A DNA stretch of 64,000 bases from Tropicimonas sp033101155 (GCF_033101155.1 NZ_JAWMPX010000009.1:106702-170701), one strand, 5' to 3'. Counted from the stretch's first letter, positions 19,263 through 28,796 are shown. Notes: generated by a model from the sequence alone, not told the origin. Program-made: numbers and translations.

Positions 19263-20788
19263 CCGACCGGACGCGCAGGGACATCCCGGACCCCGAGACG
19301 CTCCTGACAGGGCTTCTGGCCTGCGACGGGCCCGGGCCGCGGTTGAGCGAGATTGGCAGGGTTGCCGAGATCGGTGACGGGATTGCCATCGTTGCCGGGC
19401 TGGAACGCGCGCTGGCGGACGAGGTGCTGCATTTCGCAAGCGGTGTGCGGGGGATCGTTCTGGACGTGGAACCGGGCCGGCTGGGCGTTGTCCTGCTGGG
19501 CGCGAGCGACAGGGTCACGGTTGGCGAGGTCGTGCAGCGCTCCCGCAAGGTGGCCAGCATGCCGGTGGGACCGGGGCTGCTGGGGCGGGTGGTCGACGCG
19601 CTCGGGCTGCCGCTGGACGGGGGCGGCGCGCCGGACGCGATCGCATCGCGCCCGGTCGAGGCGGAGGCACCGGCGATCCTCGACCGGCTGCCGGTCACGC
19701 GCCCGTTGCAGACCGGGATCAAGGTGATCGACGCCGCCGTGCCCATCGGGCTGGGGCAACGCGAACTGCTCATCGGGGATCGGCGGACGGGCAAGACCTC
19801 GCTGGGGGTCGGCGCGATCCTCAACCAGCGCGACACCGGGGTGATCTGCATCTACTGCGCGATCGGCCAGCGCGGCGACGCGGTGGCCCGCGTCATCGAC
19901 ACGATCCGCGCCGGCGGCATGATGGACACCACGCTGGTCATCGCCGCCGGGGACGAGGAGGCCGCCGGACTGGCCTATCTGGCGCCCTATGCGGCGATGA
20001 CAGTGGCGGAGTATTTCGCCGGACAGGCGCGCGACGTGCTGGTGGTGCTGGACGACCTGACTCACCACGCGCGGTCCTATCGCGAGCTGTCGCTGCTCCT
20101 GCGCCGCCCGCCCGGGCGCGAAGCCTTCCCCGGCGACATTTTCTTCGTGCATGCAAGGCTGCTGGAACGCGGCGGGCAATTCGCGCCCAAGGCCGGGGGC
20201 GGATCGATCACCGTGCTGCCCGTGGTCGAGACCCAGGCCGGAAATCTCTCGGCCTATATCCCGACCAACCTGATCTCGATCACCGACGGGCAGATCTATC
20301 TTTCGCCCCGGCTGGTACGCAAGAACCTGTTCCCGGCGGTCGATCTCGGTGTTTCCGTCTCCCGGGTCGGCGGCAAGGCGCAGAGCCCAGCCTTCCGCGC
20401 GGTGGCGGGAAACCTGCGGGTGACGCTGTCGCAATTCGAGGAACTGGAGGAATTCGGCCGCTTCGGAACGCGTCTGGACGACGTGACGCGCGCGCGGCTG
20501 GCTCGCGGGGCGGCCATCCGGGGCGCGCTGCGGCAGGGCGAGCGCGACCCGATGACGGCGCTCGAACAGCTCGCGGTGCTTGTCGTGGCGGTGGAAGGGC
20601 TGTTTGACGGGATGGACGAGGCAACCCTGTTCGATGCGATGGACGGGCTGCGCGGGGCCATGCGCGAAGGACCCGGCGAGATCGCCGGGCGTCTGTCCGG
20701 GGAGGCGCCGCTATCGGAGGCCGATCGGTCTCATATCCTTGATCTCGCGCGTGGCCTGTTGGAGCCCGAAGGGGGGCGGGGCGCATGA
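19259..20788 (+). CDS. atpA: N-type ATPase alpha subunit
   Basis: Non-catalytic head subunit of 509 residues. P-loop GDRRTGKT, the DDLTHHARSY motif and the arginine segment GVSVSRVGGKAQS are intact. Well diverged from the housekeeping alpha at 4224. Starts inside the atpF stop (ATGA) and overlaps atpG. Confidence 0.95.
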   Translation: MTDRTRRDIPDPETLLTGLLACDGPGPRLSEIGRVAEIGDGIAIVAGLERALADEVLHFASGVRGIVLDVEPGRLGVVLLGASDRVTVGEVVQRSRKVASMPVGPGLLGRVVDALGLPLDGGGAPDAIASRPVEAEAPAILDRLPVTRPLQTGIKVIDAAVPIGLGQRELLIGDRRTGKTSLGVGAILNQRDTGVICIYCAIGQRGDAVARVIDTIRAGGMMDTTLVIAAGDEEAAGLAYLAPYAAMTVAEYFAGQARDVLVVLDDLTHHARSYRELSLLLRRPPGREAFPGDIFFVHARLLERGGQFAPKAGGGSITVLPVVETQAGNLSAYIPTNLISITDGQIYLSPRLVRKNLFPAVDLGVSVSRVGGKAQSPAFRAVAGNLRVTLSQFEELEEFGRFGTRLDDVTRARLARGAAIRGALRQGERDPMTALEQLAVLVVAVEGLFDGMDEATLFDAMDGLRGAMREGPGEIAGRLSGEAPLSEADRSHILDLARGLLEPEGGRGA

Positions 20789-21702
20789 CGCAGACACTTG
20801 AAAGCCTTGCCCGCAAGACCGCGAGCCTCGCAAGCATTCGCGGTATCGTTCACACGATGAAGACCGTCTCGGTGATCAATTCCGCGCCCTATGAACAGGC
20901 GGCCGAGGCCATCGAGGCCTTCCACGCGACGGTGCTGGAGGGGCTGCAGGCCTTTCTGTACAGCCACGGCCCCTTGCAGCTGTCCCCGGACCCGCCCGCG
21001 CGGCAAGTGATGATCGTTTTTGGTTCCGATCATGGCCTTTGCGGCAATTACAACGAGGCGCTCGCCGAAGATGTTCTTCGCTATCTCGGGCCGGATCCCG
21101 GCGCGGCATGGACGCTGCTCTGTGTCGGGGCGCAGATGGCAGACGCGCTGGCCGAGCAGGGGATCGCGGTGGAACAGACCCACCTGACGCCGGCCTCCGC
21201 GGACGGTATCGTGCGGCTGGCAAACCTGCTCGCGCAGGAGTTGGACGGGATCCGGCGAGACAGCCTGCCGCGCCCGCTCTCGGCGAGCATCGCCCATTGT
21301 GAACGCCGTCCGGATGGTTTGGGCGGGTCGGCCATCCGCAAGCTGCTGCCGATAGATCCCGCGTTGATCGCAGCGCTCCAGGACCGTGGCTGGCGGTCGC
21401 GCTCCTTGCCTGTCCCTGCCGGTCCGCCGGAGATGTTGCTGGGAGAGTTGCTGCGCGGTCATCTTTTCGCGAGCCTGTTCCGGGCCAGCGCCGAGGCGCT
21501 TGTCACCGAGAACGCGGCGCGGATGGCGCGGATGCAGCAGGCCGAGCGGGCGGTGGATGACAGGCTCGAGGACGTGACGGCCGAAACACGCAACCTGCGG
21601 CAGAGCGAGATCACTGCCGAATTGCTGGACCTGATTGCCGGCTTCGAGGCGTTGCGCAAGCCACGCCGCCCGAACAGATCCGTGCGAGAGGCACCCGGGT
21701 AG
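20785..21702 (+). CDS. atpG: N-type ATPase gamma subunit
   Basis: Central-shaft subunit, 305 residues. The N-terminal helix (LARKTASLASIRGIVHTMKTVS) and SDHGLCGNYN correspond to the housekeeping gamma, and the C-terminal helix RQSEITAELLDLIAGFEAL is typical. Last gene of the N-ATPase operon. No clear terminator follows. Confidence 0.93.
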   Translation: MTQTLESLARKTASLASIRGIVHTMKTVSVINSAPYEQAAEAIEAFHATVLEGLQAFLYSHGPLQLSPDPPARQVMIVFGSDHGLCGNYNEALAEDVLRYLGPDPGAAWTLLCVGAQMADALAEQGIAVEQTHLTPASADGIVRLANLLAQELDGIRRDSLPRPLSASIAHCERRPDGLGGSAIRKLLPIDPALIAALQDRGWRSRSLPVPAGPPEMLLGELLRGHLFASLFRASAEALVTENAARMARMQQAERAVDDRLEDVTAETRNLRQSEITAELLDLIAGFEALRKPRRPNRSVREAPG

Positions 21703-22065
21703 GACCGGGCAAGCAGGGCCTCAAACCGTTTGCACCTCCAGCGTGGTATGAAACCGCCCTTCGATTCCGATCCCGAGGGGTTGAAGGTTGCGGGCGGACC
21801 GGCATGCCGAACGACTGGTTGCCAATGCTGTCCAAGGAGCTGGAAGGAATGTGGACGATCCCGGTTTCGTGCAGTGGTTGAGTCTGTGCGTCGCGCTTAG
21901 TCCCGACCTAGACCATCTCGGGGCGCCGAAAAAAGCGCCGAAAACGGCCATGGCTGCGGCAGAACCCGGCGTACCCATGGGCCTTGCGCAAAACAGGTCC
22001 GCGGAGAACTTGATACCCGCCCGATAAAATACATATCTTGAGTATGTATTCAGGGAGTGTCTGCC
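21703..22065. other. Gap between N-ATPase operon and GIY-YIG-like gene
   Basis: No gene is supported in these 363 bases. It ends with the inverted repeat at 22028-22050. Short frames on both strands here match nothing known. Confidence 0.45.
22028..22050. promoter_or_regulatory. Inverted repeat before the GIY-YIG-like gene
   Basis: AATACATA and its exact complement TATGTATT are separated by 7 bases. The repeat ends 15 bp before the ATG, so a bound protein would block transcription or ribosome access. The 11-mer AAAATACATAT at 22026 also occurs at 14101. Confidence 0.45.
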
Positions 22066-22722
22066 ATGCTGAATCTCTGCCCGTCCGAAATCGCGAAAGA
22101 AACAGGATCCGCCTTCACGATCTATCAGATCGAGATCGAGGGGGCGAAAGGCCGGATGGTTTATACCGGCTGGACGTCGCAGGGGATTCACAAACGGGCG
22201 CAGGATTATCGCCGCGAAACGGGGCGCTTGCTGAAGGGTGTCCCGCATAACCGCGCTGGCGGCTACCGGGCCATCCATCTTGCGCTGGCAGCCGCCGTTC
22301 TCGAGGGGTGGTTTGCCAGGATCCGCATCGTTGGCGGGGCCGAGACCGCCGAAGAGGCCCGCGCGCTCGAACGCCATCACGAGGCGCAGCTCAAAGGCGA
22401 GGTCCGGTTGAACGGTTGGCATGGCGACGCGACCTGCGGCGCGCTCCGCCGGATCGTCGCGGAACATCTGCGTCGTCTTGGCCTGGACAGTGACCGGACT
22501 CATGCCGTTTTGGGGGACTCCCCGGATGTCGATGCGCCCCCAGAGCCCCGCGTCAGGCGGCATGTCGAGCCCTTCGCGCGGGACGACACATCATCGCCGG
22601 CGCAATGGGCGGCGGAGGATCGCGGGACCTGGAAGCGCCATGTCGCGGCGCGAGACACACCCGGCCCTCGGGATGGCACAGGCGCGAGCGGTCCCGGATG
22701 GCCCGAAGAAAACCGAAAATGA
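22066..22722 (+). CDS. GIY-YIG nuclease-like protein
   Basis: 218 residues. The region 10-110 fits a GIY-YIG fold: strand IYQIEI, then VYTGWTSQGIHKRAQDYR (the YIG-like part and the following Arg), and a Glu in EARALERHHEAQL at the expected catalytic distance. The tail (130-218) is rich in Pro, Arg and Asp and looks disordered. The ATG at 22066 follows GGGAG; a GTG at 22057 is possible. Function unknown; no phage or restriction genes are next to it. Confidence 0.55.
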   Translation: MLNLCPSEIAKETGSAFTIYQIEIEGAKGRMVYTGWTSQGIHKRAQDYRRETGRLLKGVPHNRAGGYRAIHLALAAAVLEGWFARIRIVGGAETAEEARALERHHEAQLKGEVRLNGWHGDATCGALRRIVAEHLRRLGLDSDRTHAVLGDSPDVDAPPEPRVRRHVEPFARDDTSSPAQWAAEDRGTWKRHVAARDTPGPRDGTGASGPGWPEENRK

Positions 22723-23094
22723 CCGCGCCGAGCCGGCCCGCACCAATTGGTCGAATCCCGGCCTGGGAACCGGGCAGGTCCAGCGTGTCGGTCGGCCCGC
22801 AGGTGCGCCCGGCGCGCGGCAGGTAGGCGGACCGGAGGGTGCATGGAACCCGTTCAAGCGGCTGACGATGATTCTTCGTGAGGTGAATGACTTTCCGCCA
22901 CCGACGATTGGACCGGTATCTGGTCACGCTCCCATGACATTGTGTCGTCCGTCGTCTGGCGGTGATCGATGCAGACCTCTGGACCAGGGAGCCGGATGCC
23001 GTTTCATACCAGTGCCGATCCCGATCGATCTGGCCTGGCGGAAACTGACCATTGCGCCGGATGCGTGGGTCCGGCCGTCAGGCATGCTCGGAGA
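22723..23094. other. Gap before the hybrid kinase stop
   Basis: No gene, strong hairpin or regulator site was recognised in these 372 bases. It separates convergent transcripts. Confidence 0.45.
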
Positions 23095-25479
23095 TCACGT
23101 CGCCTGATGTGTCGCAGATGCGCGCTCCGTCTCTGCAAGGAATTCAAGGAGCGTGTCCCGAGCATCGAGGAGTTGCTGCCCGAACTCGACGATGTCTTCG
23201 GGGGATAGGGTCTTGTCGGCCCCGTCCGCCCTGGACTCGATTTCGCGCGCGGTGTGTGAAATCTCGTTCAGCCCGAGCAGCCCTGACGCGCCGGCGAGCG
23301 CATGTGCGGTCGAAGAGACCTTCGGCCAGTCAGATCCGGAAACGCCTGCGTGCAGTTCCTCGATGCGCACGGGGATGGTGTCTGTGAACGCCCGGATGAT
23401 CCGCCGGCTCCGGTCCGGTCCGAGATGCGACATGTGCTGGTTGAGCGTCGCGAGGTTGGTGTCTGACCTGCGCGGTGTCACCGTTTCTGGTGCCGGTGCC
23501 TGCCCCTCGGTGGTGCATCTGGCGGGAAGAAGGGGATGAATTGCCCGCGACAGGTCCTCTGTATCGTAGGGTTTTCCGAGGACCCCGTCCGGTACCGCCG
23601 CGTCGGATGCTCCCGCCGTCACATCGCCGACCGACGCCGTGACGATAACAACCGGAATCCCGGAATTGTCGCCGGATCGCACTTCTCGGATCTTCGCCAG
23701 CAGCTCAAGCCCCGTGACCCCCGGCATGCGATTGTCGCTGAGGACGAGGTCGAACGGCTCCGACTGGAGCCGGTCGAGCGCTGCTGGAGCGGAGGAGACA
23801 GCGATCGCGTGATGGCCGAGTTTTCCGAGGAACCCCTGGGCCACGGCCCGGTTGACCTCGTCGTCATCCACCACAAGAATCCGCGCCCCGACCGGCTGCG
23901 ACCGGGAGGCGGCGGCTTCGACGACCGAAACAGCCGCCTCCAGCGGGAGATCCGCCTGGAATATGCTGCCGCCTGCGGGGTTGGCGCTGCACCGGATCTC
24001 TCCGCCGAGGGACGAGACGATCTTTCGGCAGATCGCGAGGCCAAGGCCGACGCCCCCCTTGAGCGGAGCGCCGCTGCCGTCATGCTGGGTAAACGCGTCG
24101 AAGAGCCAGGCGCTCGGACCGTCCGGAAGCCCCACACCGGTGTCGAGCACTTCGAAGCGGACCCACGCGGGGCCGCCGGAGCGGTGCAGGGGCGCCACGT
24201 GGACGGTGATCTCGCCCTGCTCGGTGAACTTGACGGCATTGTGGACGAGGTTGAGCAATACCTGCCGGATCATGGAGGTATCCCCCCGCAGATGCGTCGG
24301 CAGGTCGGGCGCGATCCGGGTCACCAGCCGGAGCCCTTTTTCCGATGCGAGCCGATCCACCACCAACAAGACCTGACCCACGAGCTCGGCCAGGTCGAAA
24401 TCTCCCGGCACGGGCGCCCGTCCACCGACTTCTGCCTGCGAGAAATCGAGGATGTCGCCGACCACCCCTGCGAGCAAGCCGCCCGAAGAGAGGATGCCGT
24501 CGACGTGGCGGGACTGCTCGGCCGAAAGCTCGGTGTCCCGCAGCAGGCGGGCAAGCCCGAGCACACCGGCAATCGGCGTTCGGATCTCGTGGCTCATCGC
24601 GGCAAGGAAGGTCGACTTTGCCTGATCGGCGGCCTCGGCCCGGCGCAACGCGCGTTTATATTCCGAGACGTCGTTGAGGATGATGACGGTGCCATCGAAC
24701 TTGTGACTGACATCCAGCATCGCCTGGATGTTGACGTTGAACTCCCGCGGACCGGAGACGGTTTCGACCACCGCATCATAGCCGCCTTCGGAGGCCCCCT
24801 TGAGCATGGCGGTGATCTGGGCGTTCAGCAGCGGGCTGTTGGAGGCGCCGTAATAGGAGGCGCCGGGCGCCACATCTCCGCAGAACAGCCGATGGGCGGC
24901 GTGATTGAGATGGGTGGGGTGGCGATTGGCATCGAGCAGGATCACCGGTTCCCGGATGCTTTCGAAGATCGTCAGGTACTTGTTCTTTTCGTTGGTCAGG
25001 AGCCTTGTCTGCCCCTGAAGGTCGCGCAGACGGTCGGCGTTGGAGGCCGAGTTCCACTCGCCGCAGAGGCCAATCTCCACCTGGTCGAAGAAATCCAGAA
25101 CGTAGCCGCGCAGCCGCCGTGCATCGGTCTCCGATACCGCGTTCTCGTCGATGAGATCGAGATAGGCGCGGCGATAATACTTCAACAGCCCCAGAAAATC
25201 GGTCAGCTGCACGCCGCGTGCCCGGTGCCGCAGCGCCTGTTCCACGCCGAAGGCGACGATGGTCTCGCGCGCGCGGCCAAACCCGTCGGGCGCATTCGAC
25301 ACGGCGTCCGCCGCAGCGACGGCATCGAGGATCGGTCCGGACAAACCGCAGATGGAGGCGCGCCAGGCCTCGCGCAATGTCGAGGTGTTCTCGGCGAAGC
25401 CCTGCGCCACGGCGTAGAAGACGACACGGTCAACCAGCCAGTCTTCGTTATCGAGGATCAGCCTTTCGAGTGTTTTCAT
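23095..25479 (-). CDS. torS: TorS-like hybrid sensor histidine kinase, soluble
   Basis: A complete phosphorelay in one 794-residue protein: helical sensor region (1-150), PAS (about 168-275), HisKA with His297 (SHEIRTP), HATPase (N414, DTGVGL 446-451), receiver with Asp582 and Lys636, and Hpt with His726 (STAHALAG). Four bp after the cytochrome gene, so it is the last gene of torC-torA-cyt-torS, with torR divergent from torC. Domain order is that of TorS/DorS, but there is no membrane helix, HAMP or periplasmic domain. No TorT-like binding protein gene is nearby. The signal sensed is therefore probably cytoplasmic. The phosphate should pass to TorR. Confidence 0.85.
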   Translation of the reverse strand: MKTLERLILDNEDWLVDRVVFYAVAQGFAENTSTLREAWRASICGLSGPILDAVAAADAVSNAPDGFGRARETIVAFGVEQALRHRARGVQLTDFLGLLKYYRRAYLDLIDENAVSETDARRLRGYVLDFFDQVEIGLCGEWNSASNADRLRDLQGQTRLLTNEKNKYLTIFESIREPVILLDANRHPTHLNHAAHRLFCGDVAPGASYYGASNSPLLNAQITAMLKGASEGGYDAVVETVSGPREFNVNIQAMLDVSHKFDGTVIILNDVSEYKRALRRAEAADQAKSTFLAAMSHEIRTPIAGVLGLARLLRDTELSAEQSRHVDGILSSGGLLAGVVGDILDFSQAEVGGRAPVPGDFDLAELVGQVLLVVDRLASEKGLRLVTRIAPDLPTHLRGDTSMIRQVLLNLVHNAVKFTEQGEITVHVAPLHRSGGPAWVRFEVLDTGVGLPDGPSAWLFDAFTQHDGSGAPLKGGVGLGLAICRKIVSSLGGEIRCSANPAGGSIFQADLPLEAAVSVVEAAASRSQPVGARILVVDDDEVNRAVAQGFLGKLGHHAIAVSSAPAALDRLQSEPFDLVLSDNRMPGVTGLELLAKIREVRSGDNSGIPVVIVTASVGDVTAGASDAAVPDGVLGKPYDTEDLSRAIHPLLPARCTTEGQAPAPETVTPRRSDTNLATLNQHMSHLGPDRSRRIIRAFTDTIPVRIEELHAGVSGSDWPKVSSTAHALAGASGLLGLNEISHTAREIESRADGADKTLSPEDIVEFGQQLLDARDTLLEFLAETERASATHQAT

Positions 25480-25482
25480 CTT

Positions 25483-26169
25483 TCACCTCCGGGCGTCCGG
25501 ATCGGCGGTCTGGGCGTCACCGGATGCAGACTCAAGGGTATCGCTTGCGTGATGCTGGAGGAAGGCAAGAATGAGCATCTGGTCCGCCTTCGCAAGCCCG
25601 GTGCGTGGACCCATGACCTTGATCAGGCTGCGCCACTGGTTCGCGGTGTAGTGCTCGGGCACACGGCGTTGGTGGCAGGCCGTGCAGCGCTCCGCGAAGA
25701 GCGCCCAGGCAGCCCGCCAGATCGGGTCGATCTCGGCCTGCAGCGTCGATTGCGCGACCCAGCCCTCGACCCGCATCCGTTTCCACGTGATGCCGGTGTC
25801 GGAATCCCGCATGTGTCCCATCAGGGTCAGCGCGTCCAGATTGGCCTTCGGAACTGTCGCGGCCAGAATCCGTTTCCCTGGCAGGGCGAACAGCACACGC
25901 TCGGCACCGTCGCGCGCCCAGCCTTCCAGCTCGACCCGGTGGAACCCCTCCCGGGTCTCCAGCCGGTTCACTGTCGCGGAGACCGCGATCTGCGCCAGAA
26001 CCGGCGCATCATTTGCGGGCGCGTTTGCCAAGGGCGCGGCGGAGGATGCGAACATCGGTTCGGCCACGGCCCCGCCCGCCACGAAGAAAGCGGCGGCTCC
26101 GACTCCGGAAAGGCCGCGCCGAAGCGCGACCAGTCCAAGGGAGGTAACCTTATGCAAGATGGTTCTCAT
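25483..26169 (-). CDS. Monohaem cytochrome c, stand-alone paralogue of the TorC C-domain
   Basis: 228 residues. Signal-like N-terminus to about residue 37, then residues 75-210 align with TorC 250-384: VELEGWARDGAERVLFAL against VRVDGWQQDGVDKVIYEL, GKRILAAT against GHRIFTAT, and CTACH (162-166) followed by xxxPEHYTANQW against CGVCH...PAEHLLANQW. Both end LQxHASDT. One haem c is expected, exported to the periplasm. It may pass electrons to TorA or act as a signal in place of the TorC tail. The ATG at 26169 has a weak ribosome site. Not described for E. coli torCAD or Rhodobacter dorCDA. Confidence 0.8.
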   Translation of the reverse strand: MRTILHKVTSLGLVALRRGLSGVGAAAFFVAGGAVAEPMFASSAAPLANAPANDAPVLAQIAVSATVNRLETREGFHRVELEGWARDGAERVLFALPGKRILAATVPKANLDALTLMGHMRDSDTGITWKRMRVEGWVAQSTLQAEIDPIWRAAWALFAERCTACHQRRVPEHYTANQWRSLIKVMGPRTGLAKADQMLILAFLQHHASDTLESASGDAQTADPDARR

Positions 26170-26222
26170 GAAAAAACGAGGGGGGTGGCGGGGGCCGTGT
26201 TCGCCCCCCGCCATCTCCCGTG

Positions 26223-28682
26223 TCAGCCTTCGGCCGGGGTGGTGAACACCACCGGGTCGCCTGCTTCTCCGGTGAATTTCTCGACATCCACCACCGCTGT
26301 GTGGCCGCAATTGCCTTGCGCAAGGCTGGACGTGCCGATGCCGACCGTCAGCATGTTGACGTCGCCATACTCACAGAGCGTTCCCGCTTCCGCGCCGGCC
26401 GCCGGGCTGTACCAGCCGCCTTCGGAGATCCGGATCACGTTCGGGCGGATCTCGTCTGTGACGATTGCGCCGGCGAGGATCGCACCACGGTCGTTGAAGA
26501 CCCGCACGATATCGCCATCGGCAATCCCGCGCGATTCCGCATCGACCGGGTTGATCAGGCAAGGCTCGCGCCCGGCAACCGCGTAGGTCTCGCGCAGTTT
26601 CGTGCCATTGAGCTGCGAGTGCAGGCGCGAGTCCGGGTGGGCGGTGTCGAGGTGGAACGGGAATTTCGACCCGGTTCCCAGCCGTTCGATCGGTTCCATC
26701 CACATCGGATGCGGCGGGCAATCGTCATAGCCCATCTTCTCGATATTCCGCGAGAAGATCTCGATCAGGCCGGACGGCGTCCCGAGCGGTTCAAGCAGCG
26801 GATCTTCGCGGAAATCGGCATAGCGCACGAACTGCTTGTTGGCTTCGGGGATCTCGAACTCGATGACCCCGGCCTCCCAGAAATCGTCGAAGCCAGGCAC
26901 TTCGATGCCACGTGCCGGTGCCTGTTCGGCGGCGGACTCGTAGAAGCCCTTGATCCAGGCCATCTCGTCCTTGCCTTCGGTGAACTTGTCCCGCGCGCCG
27001 AATTTCTCGGAAAGGTCGGCGAAGATGTCGAAATCGTTGCGGGCCTCGTACATTGGCTCGATCACCTGCTTCATCGCCACGATGGCGCGGGCCGAGTAAT
27101 CGCCGACATTCTCGATGTCGTTGCGCTCGTAGGACGAGGTCGCGGGCAACACGATATCGGCCATGCGCGCCGTCGGCGTCCACTGGAAGTCCTGCACGAC
27201 AACCGTTTCGAGCCGTTTCCAGCCTTCGATAAGCTCCTGCGTGCTGGGATGGTGGGCAAAGGGGTTGCCGCCGACCCAGTAGACCATCTTCACTTCCGGG
27301 AAGGTCTGGGTCTTGCCGTTGAAGTTGAACTCCTTGCCGGGGTTCAGGATCATTTCGGCAACGCGGGAGACCGGGATCGACGCCGCGCCGGCATCGGTCA
27401 TCCAGGCAGCCCCTTCCACAGCTCCGCCACCGTCGCTGATGCCGGGGAGAACAATCGAATTGGCCGAGGGCGCGCCGCCATTGGCATAGTGGTAGGAGAG
27501 GCCGAAGCCACCGCCCGGCAAGCCGATCTGGCCGAGCATGGAGGCGAGCGTGACCAGCATCCAGTGCGATTGCTCGCCATGGTGCTGCCGCTGGATCGAC
27601 CAACCCGAGCTGAGCATGGTGCGGTTGGACTGGAAGAGGCGCGCCAGTTCCTTGATCTGCTCGGCGGGCACTTCACAGATCTCGGAGGCCCATTCCGCCG
27701 TCTTCGGCGTGTCGTCGGTCTCGCCCAGAAGGTAGGGCAGGAACTTGTCGAAGCCCGAGGTGTATTCGTCGAGGAAGTCGACGTCATGCAGCTCTTCGGT
27801 GTAAAGCGTATGGGCAATGCCGAGCATCATTGCGACGTCGGTATGCGGCCGGATCGGAATCCACTCGGCGTCGAAGAATTTCGCCGTGTGCGATTTCCAC
27901 GGGTCGATGCAGATGACTTTCTTGCCGGTTTTCTTGAATTCTTCGAGGCCGACATAGCCGTCGTGATCGGCCACGGTCCAGCCGATCTGGTTGGTGCGGA
28001 CCGGGTCCGCGCCCCAGAAGACCAGCACATCGGTCGATTCCACGACCACCGGCCAGACGGTCTGCTGCTCGTAGACTTCCAGCGTGCCCATGACATGCGG
28101 CATGATAATCTGGCTGGCGCCGGTGGAATAGTCTCCGCTCGCGTTCACGAAGGATCCGTTCAGGCCGACATTCAGCATCCGCCGCATCAGGCTCTGGCAA
28201 TTGTGCAGCTTGCCCGAGCTTTTCCAGCCATAGGACCCGCCGAAAATGCCCGTCGGACCGTAGGTGTCGGACACGCGCTTCAACTCGCCGGAGACCAGTT
28301 CGAGCGCATCGTCCCAGCTGACACGGACGAAGTCGTTCATGCCGCGGGTTTCGGGCGCGGCACCCGGGCCGCCTTCGAGGAAGGCGCGGCGAACCATCGG
28401 ATATTGAATCCGCGTCGGCGACATGACGGAGTCCATGATGCCCGGAAGCTGGTGCGAGGGATGCGGATCGCTTTCCCACGGGCGCACATCCACCCATTTG
28501 CCGCCTTCGACCTTGGCGTAGAAGGCCCCCCAATGCGAGCCCGTCAGCACTTCGCCATCCGCGACGGCGGCGCGGGCCGGGTTCACCCAGGCCGATGGCG
28601 CCAGCAGCCCGAGCGCTCCAAGTGCCGTTGCGCCCTTCAGAACGCCGCGTCTTGAGATTTGTGTATGGTCTTTGCCGGACAT
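26223..28682 (-). CDS. torA: TMAO/DMSO reductase, molybdopterin enzyme
   Basis: Periplasmic terminal reductase of TMAO (and perhaps DMSO), 819 residues. The Tat signal has SRRGVLKG at 10-17 and cleavage near PARA (38-39). The Mo-ligand serine is S186 in NASGDYSTGASQ; removing the signal gives about 147, the number known for Rhodobacter DMSO reductase. No N-terminal Fe-S Cys set, as expected of TorA/DorA. The ATG at 28682 follows GGAGGG; the longer frame has no support. A repeat array 115 bp upstream suggests its own TorR-dependent promoter. No torD chaperone gene is in the window. Confidence 0.95.
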   Translation of the reverse strand: MSGKDHTQISRRGVLKGATALGALGLLAPSAWVNPARAAVADGEVLTGSHWGAFYAKVEGGKWVDVRPWESDPHPSHQLPGIMDSVMSPTRIQYPMVRRAFLEGGPGAAPETRGMNDFVRVSWDDALELVSGELKRVSDTYGPTGIFGGSYGWKSSGKLHNCQSLMRRMLNVGLNGSFVNASGDYSTGASQIIMPHVMGTLEVYEQQTVWPVVVESTDVLVFWGADPVRTNQIGWTVADHDGYVGLEEFKKTGKKVICIDPWKSHTAKFFDAEWIPIRPHTDVAMMLGIAHTLYTEELHDVDFLDEYTSGFDKFLPYLLGETDDTPKTAEWASEICEVPAEQIKELARLFQSNRTMLSSGWSIQRQHHGEQSHWMLVTLASMLGQIGLPGGGFGLSYHYANGGAPSANSIVLPGISDGGGAVEGAAWMTDAGAASIPVSRVAEMILNPGKEFNFNGKTQTFPEVKMVYWVGGNPFAHHPSTQELIEGWKRLETVVVQDFQWTPTARMADIVLPATSSYERNDIENVGDYSARAIVAMKQVIEPMYEARNDFDIFADLSEKFGARDKFTEGKDEMAWIKGFYESAAEQAPARGIEVPGFDDFWEAGVIEFEIPEANKQFVRYADFREDPLLEPLGTPSGLIEIFSRNIEKMGYDDCPPHPMWMEPIERLGTGSKFPFHLDTAHPDSRLHSQLNGTKLRETYAVAGREPCLINPVDAESRGIADGDIVRVFNDRGAILAGAIVTDEIRPNVIRISEGGWYSPAAGAEAGTLCEYGDVNMLTVGIGTSSLAQGNCGHTAVVDVEKFTGEAGDPVVFTTPAEG

Positions 28683-28796
28683 GATCCGCCCTCCGCTGAT
28701 ACGGTTTATCTCTCCCGGCGCAGCGGCGATGGACCTCCGTTGGAACCCGGCGGTCCGATTCCAGCGCTGCGCGCATGCGCAAAGCCTATTGCGACG

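Noticed and set aside
21721..22563. Minus-strand frame of 280 codons across the GIY-YIG-like gene and the gap
   Set aside because: Crosses the inverted repeat and lies opposite a better supported gene. Composition is Arg-, Ser- and Pro-rich without motifs.
23536..28655. Two long plus-strand frames opposite torS and torA
   Set aside because: Mirror frames of the real genes. Their products match no family, while the minus-strand proteins have complete domain sets.
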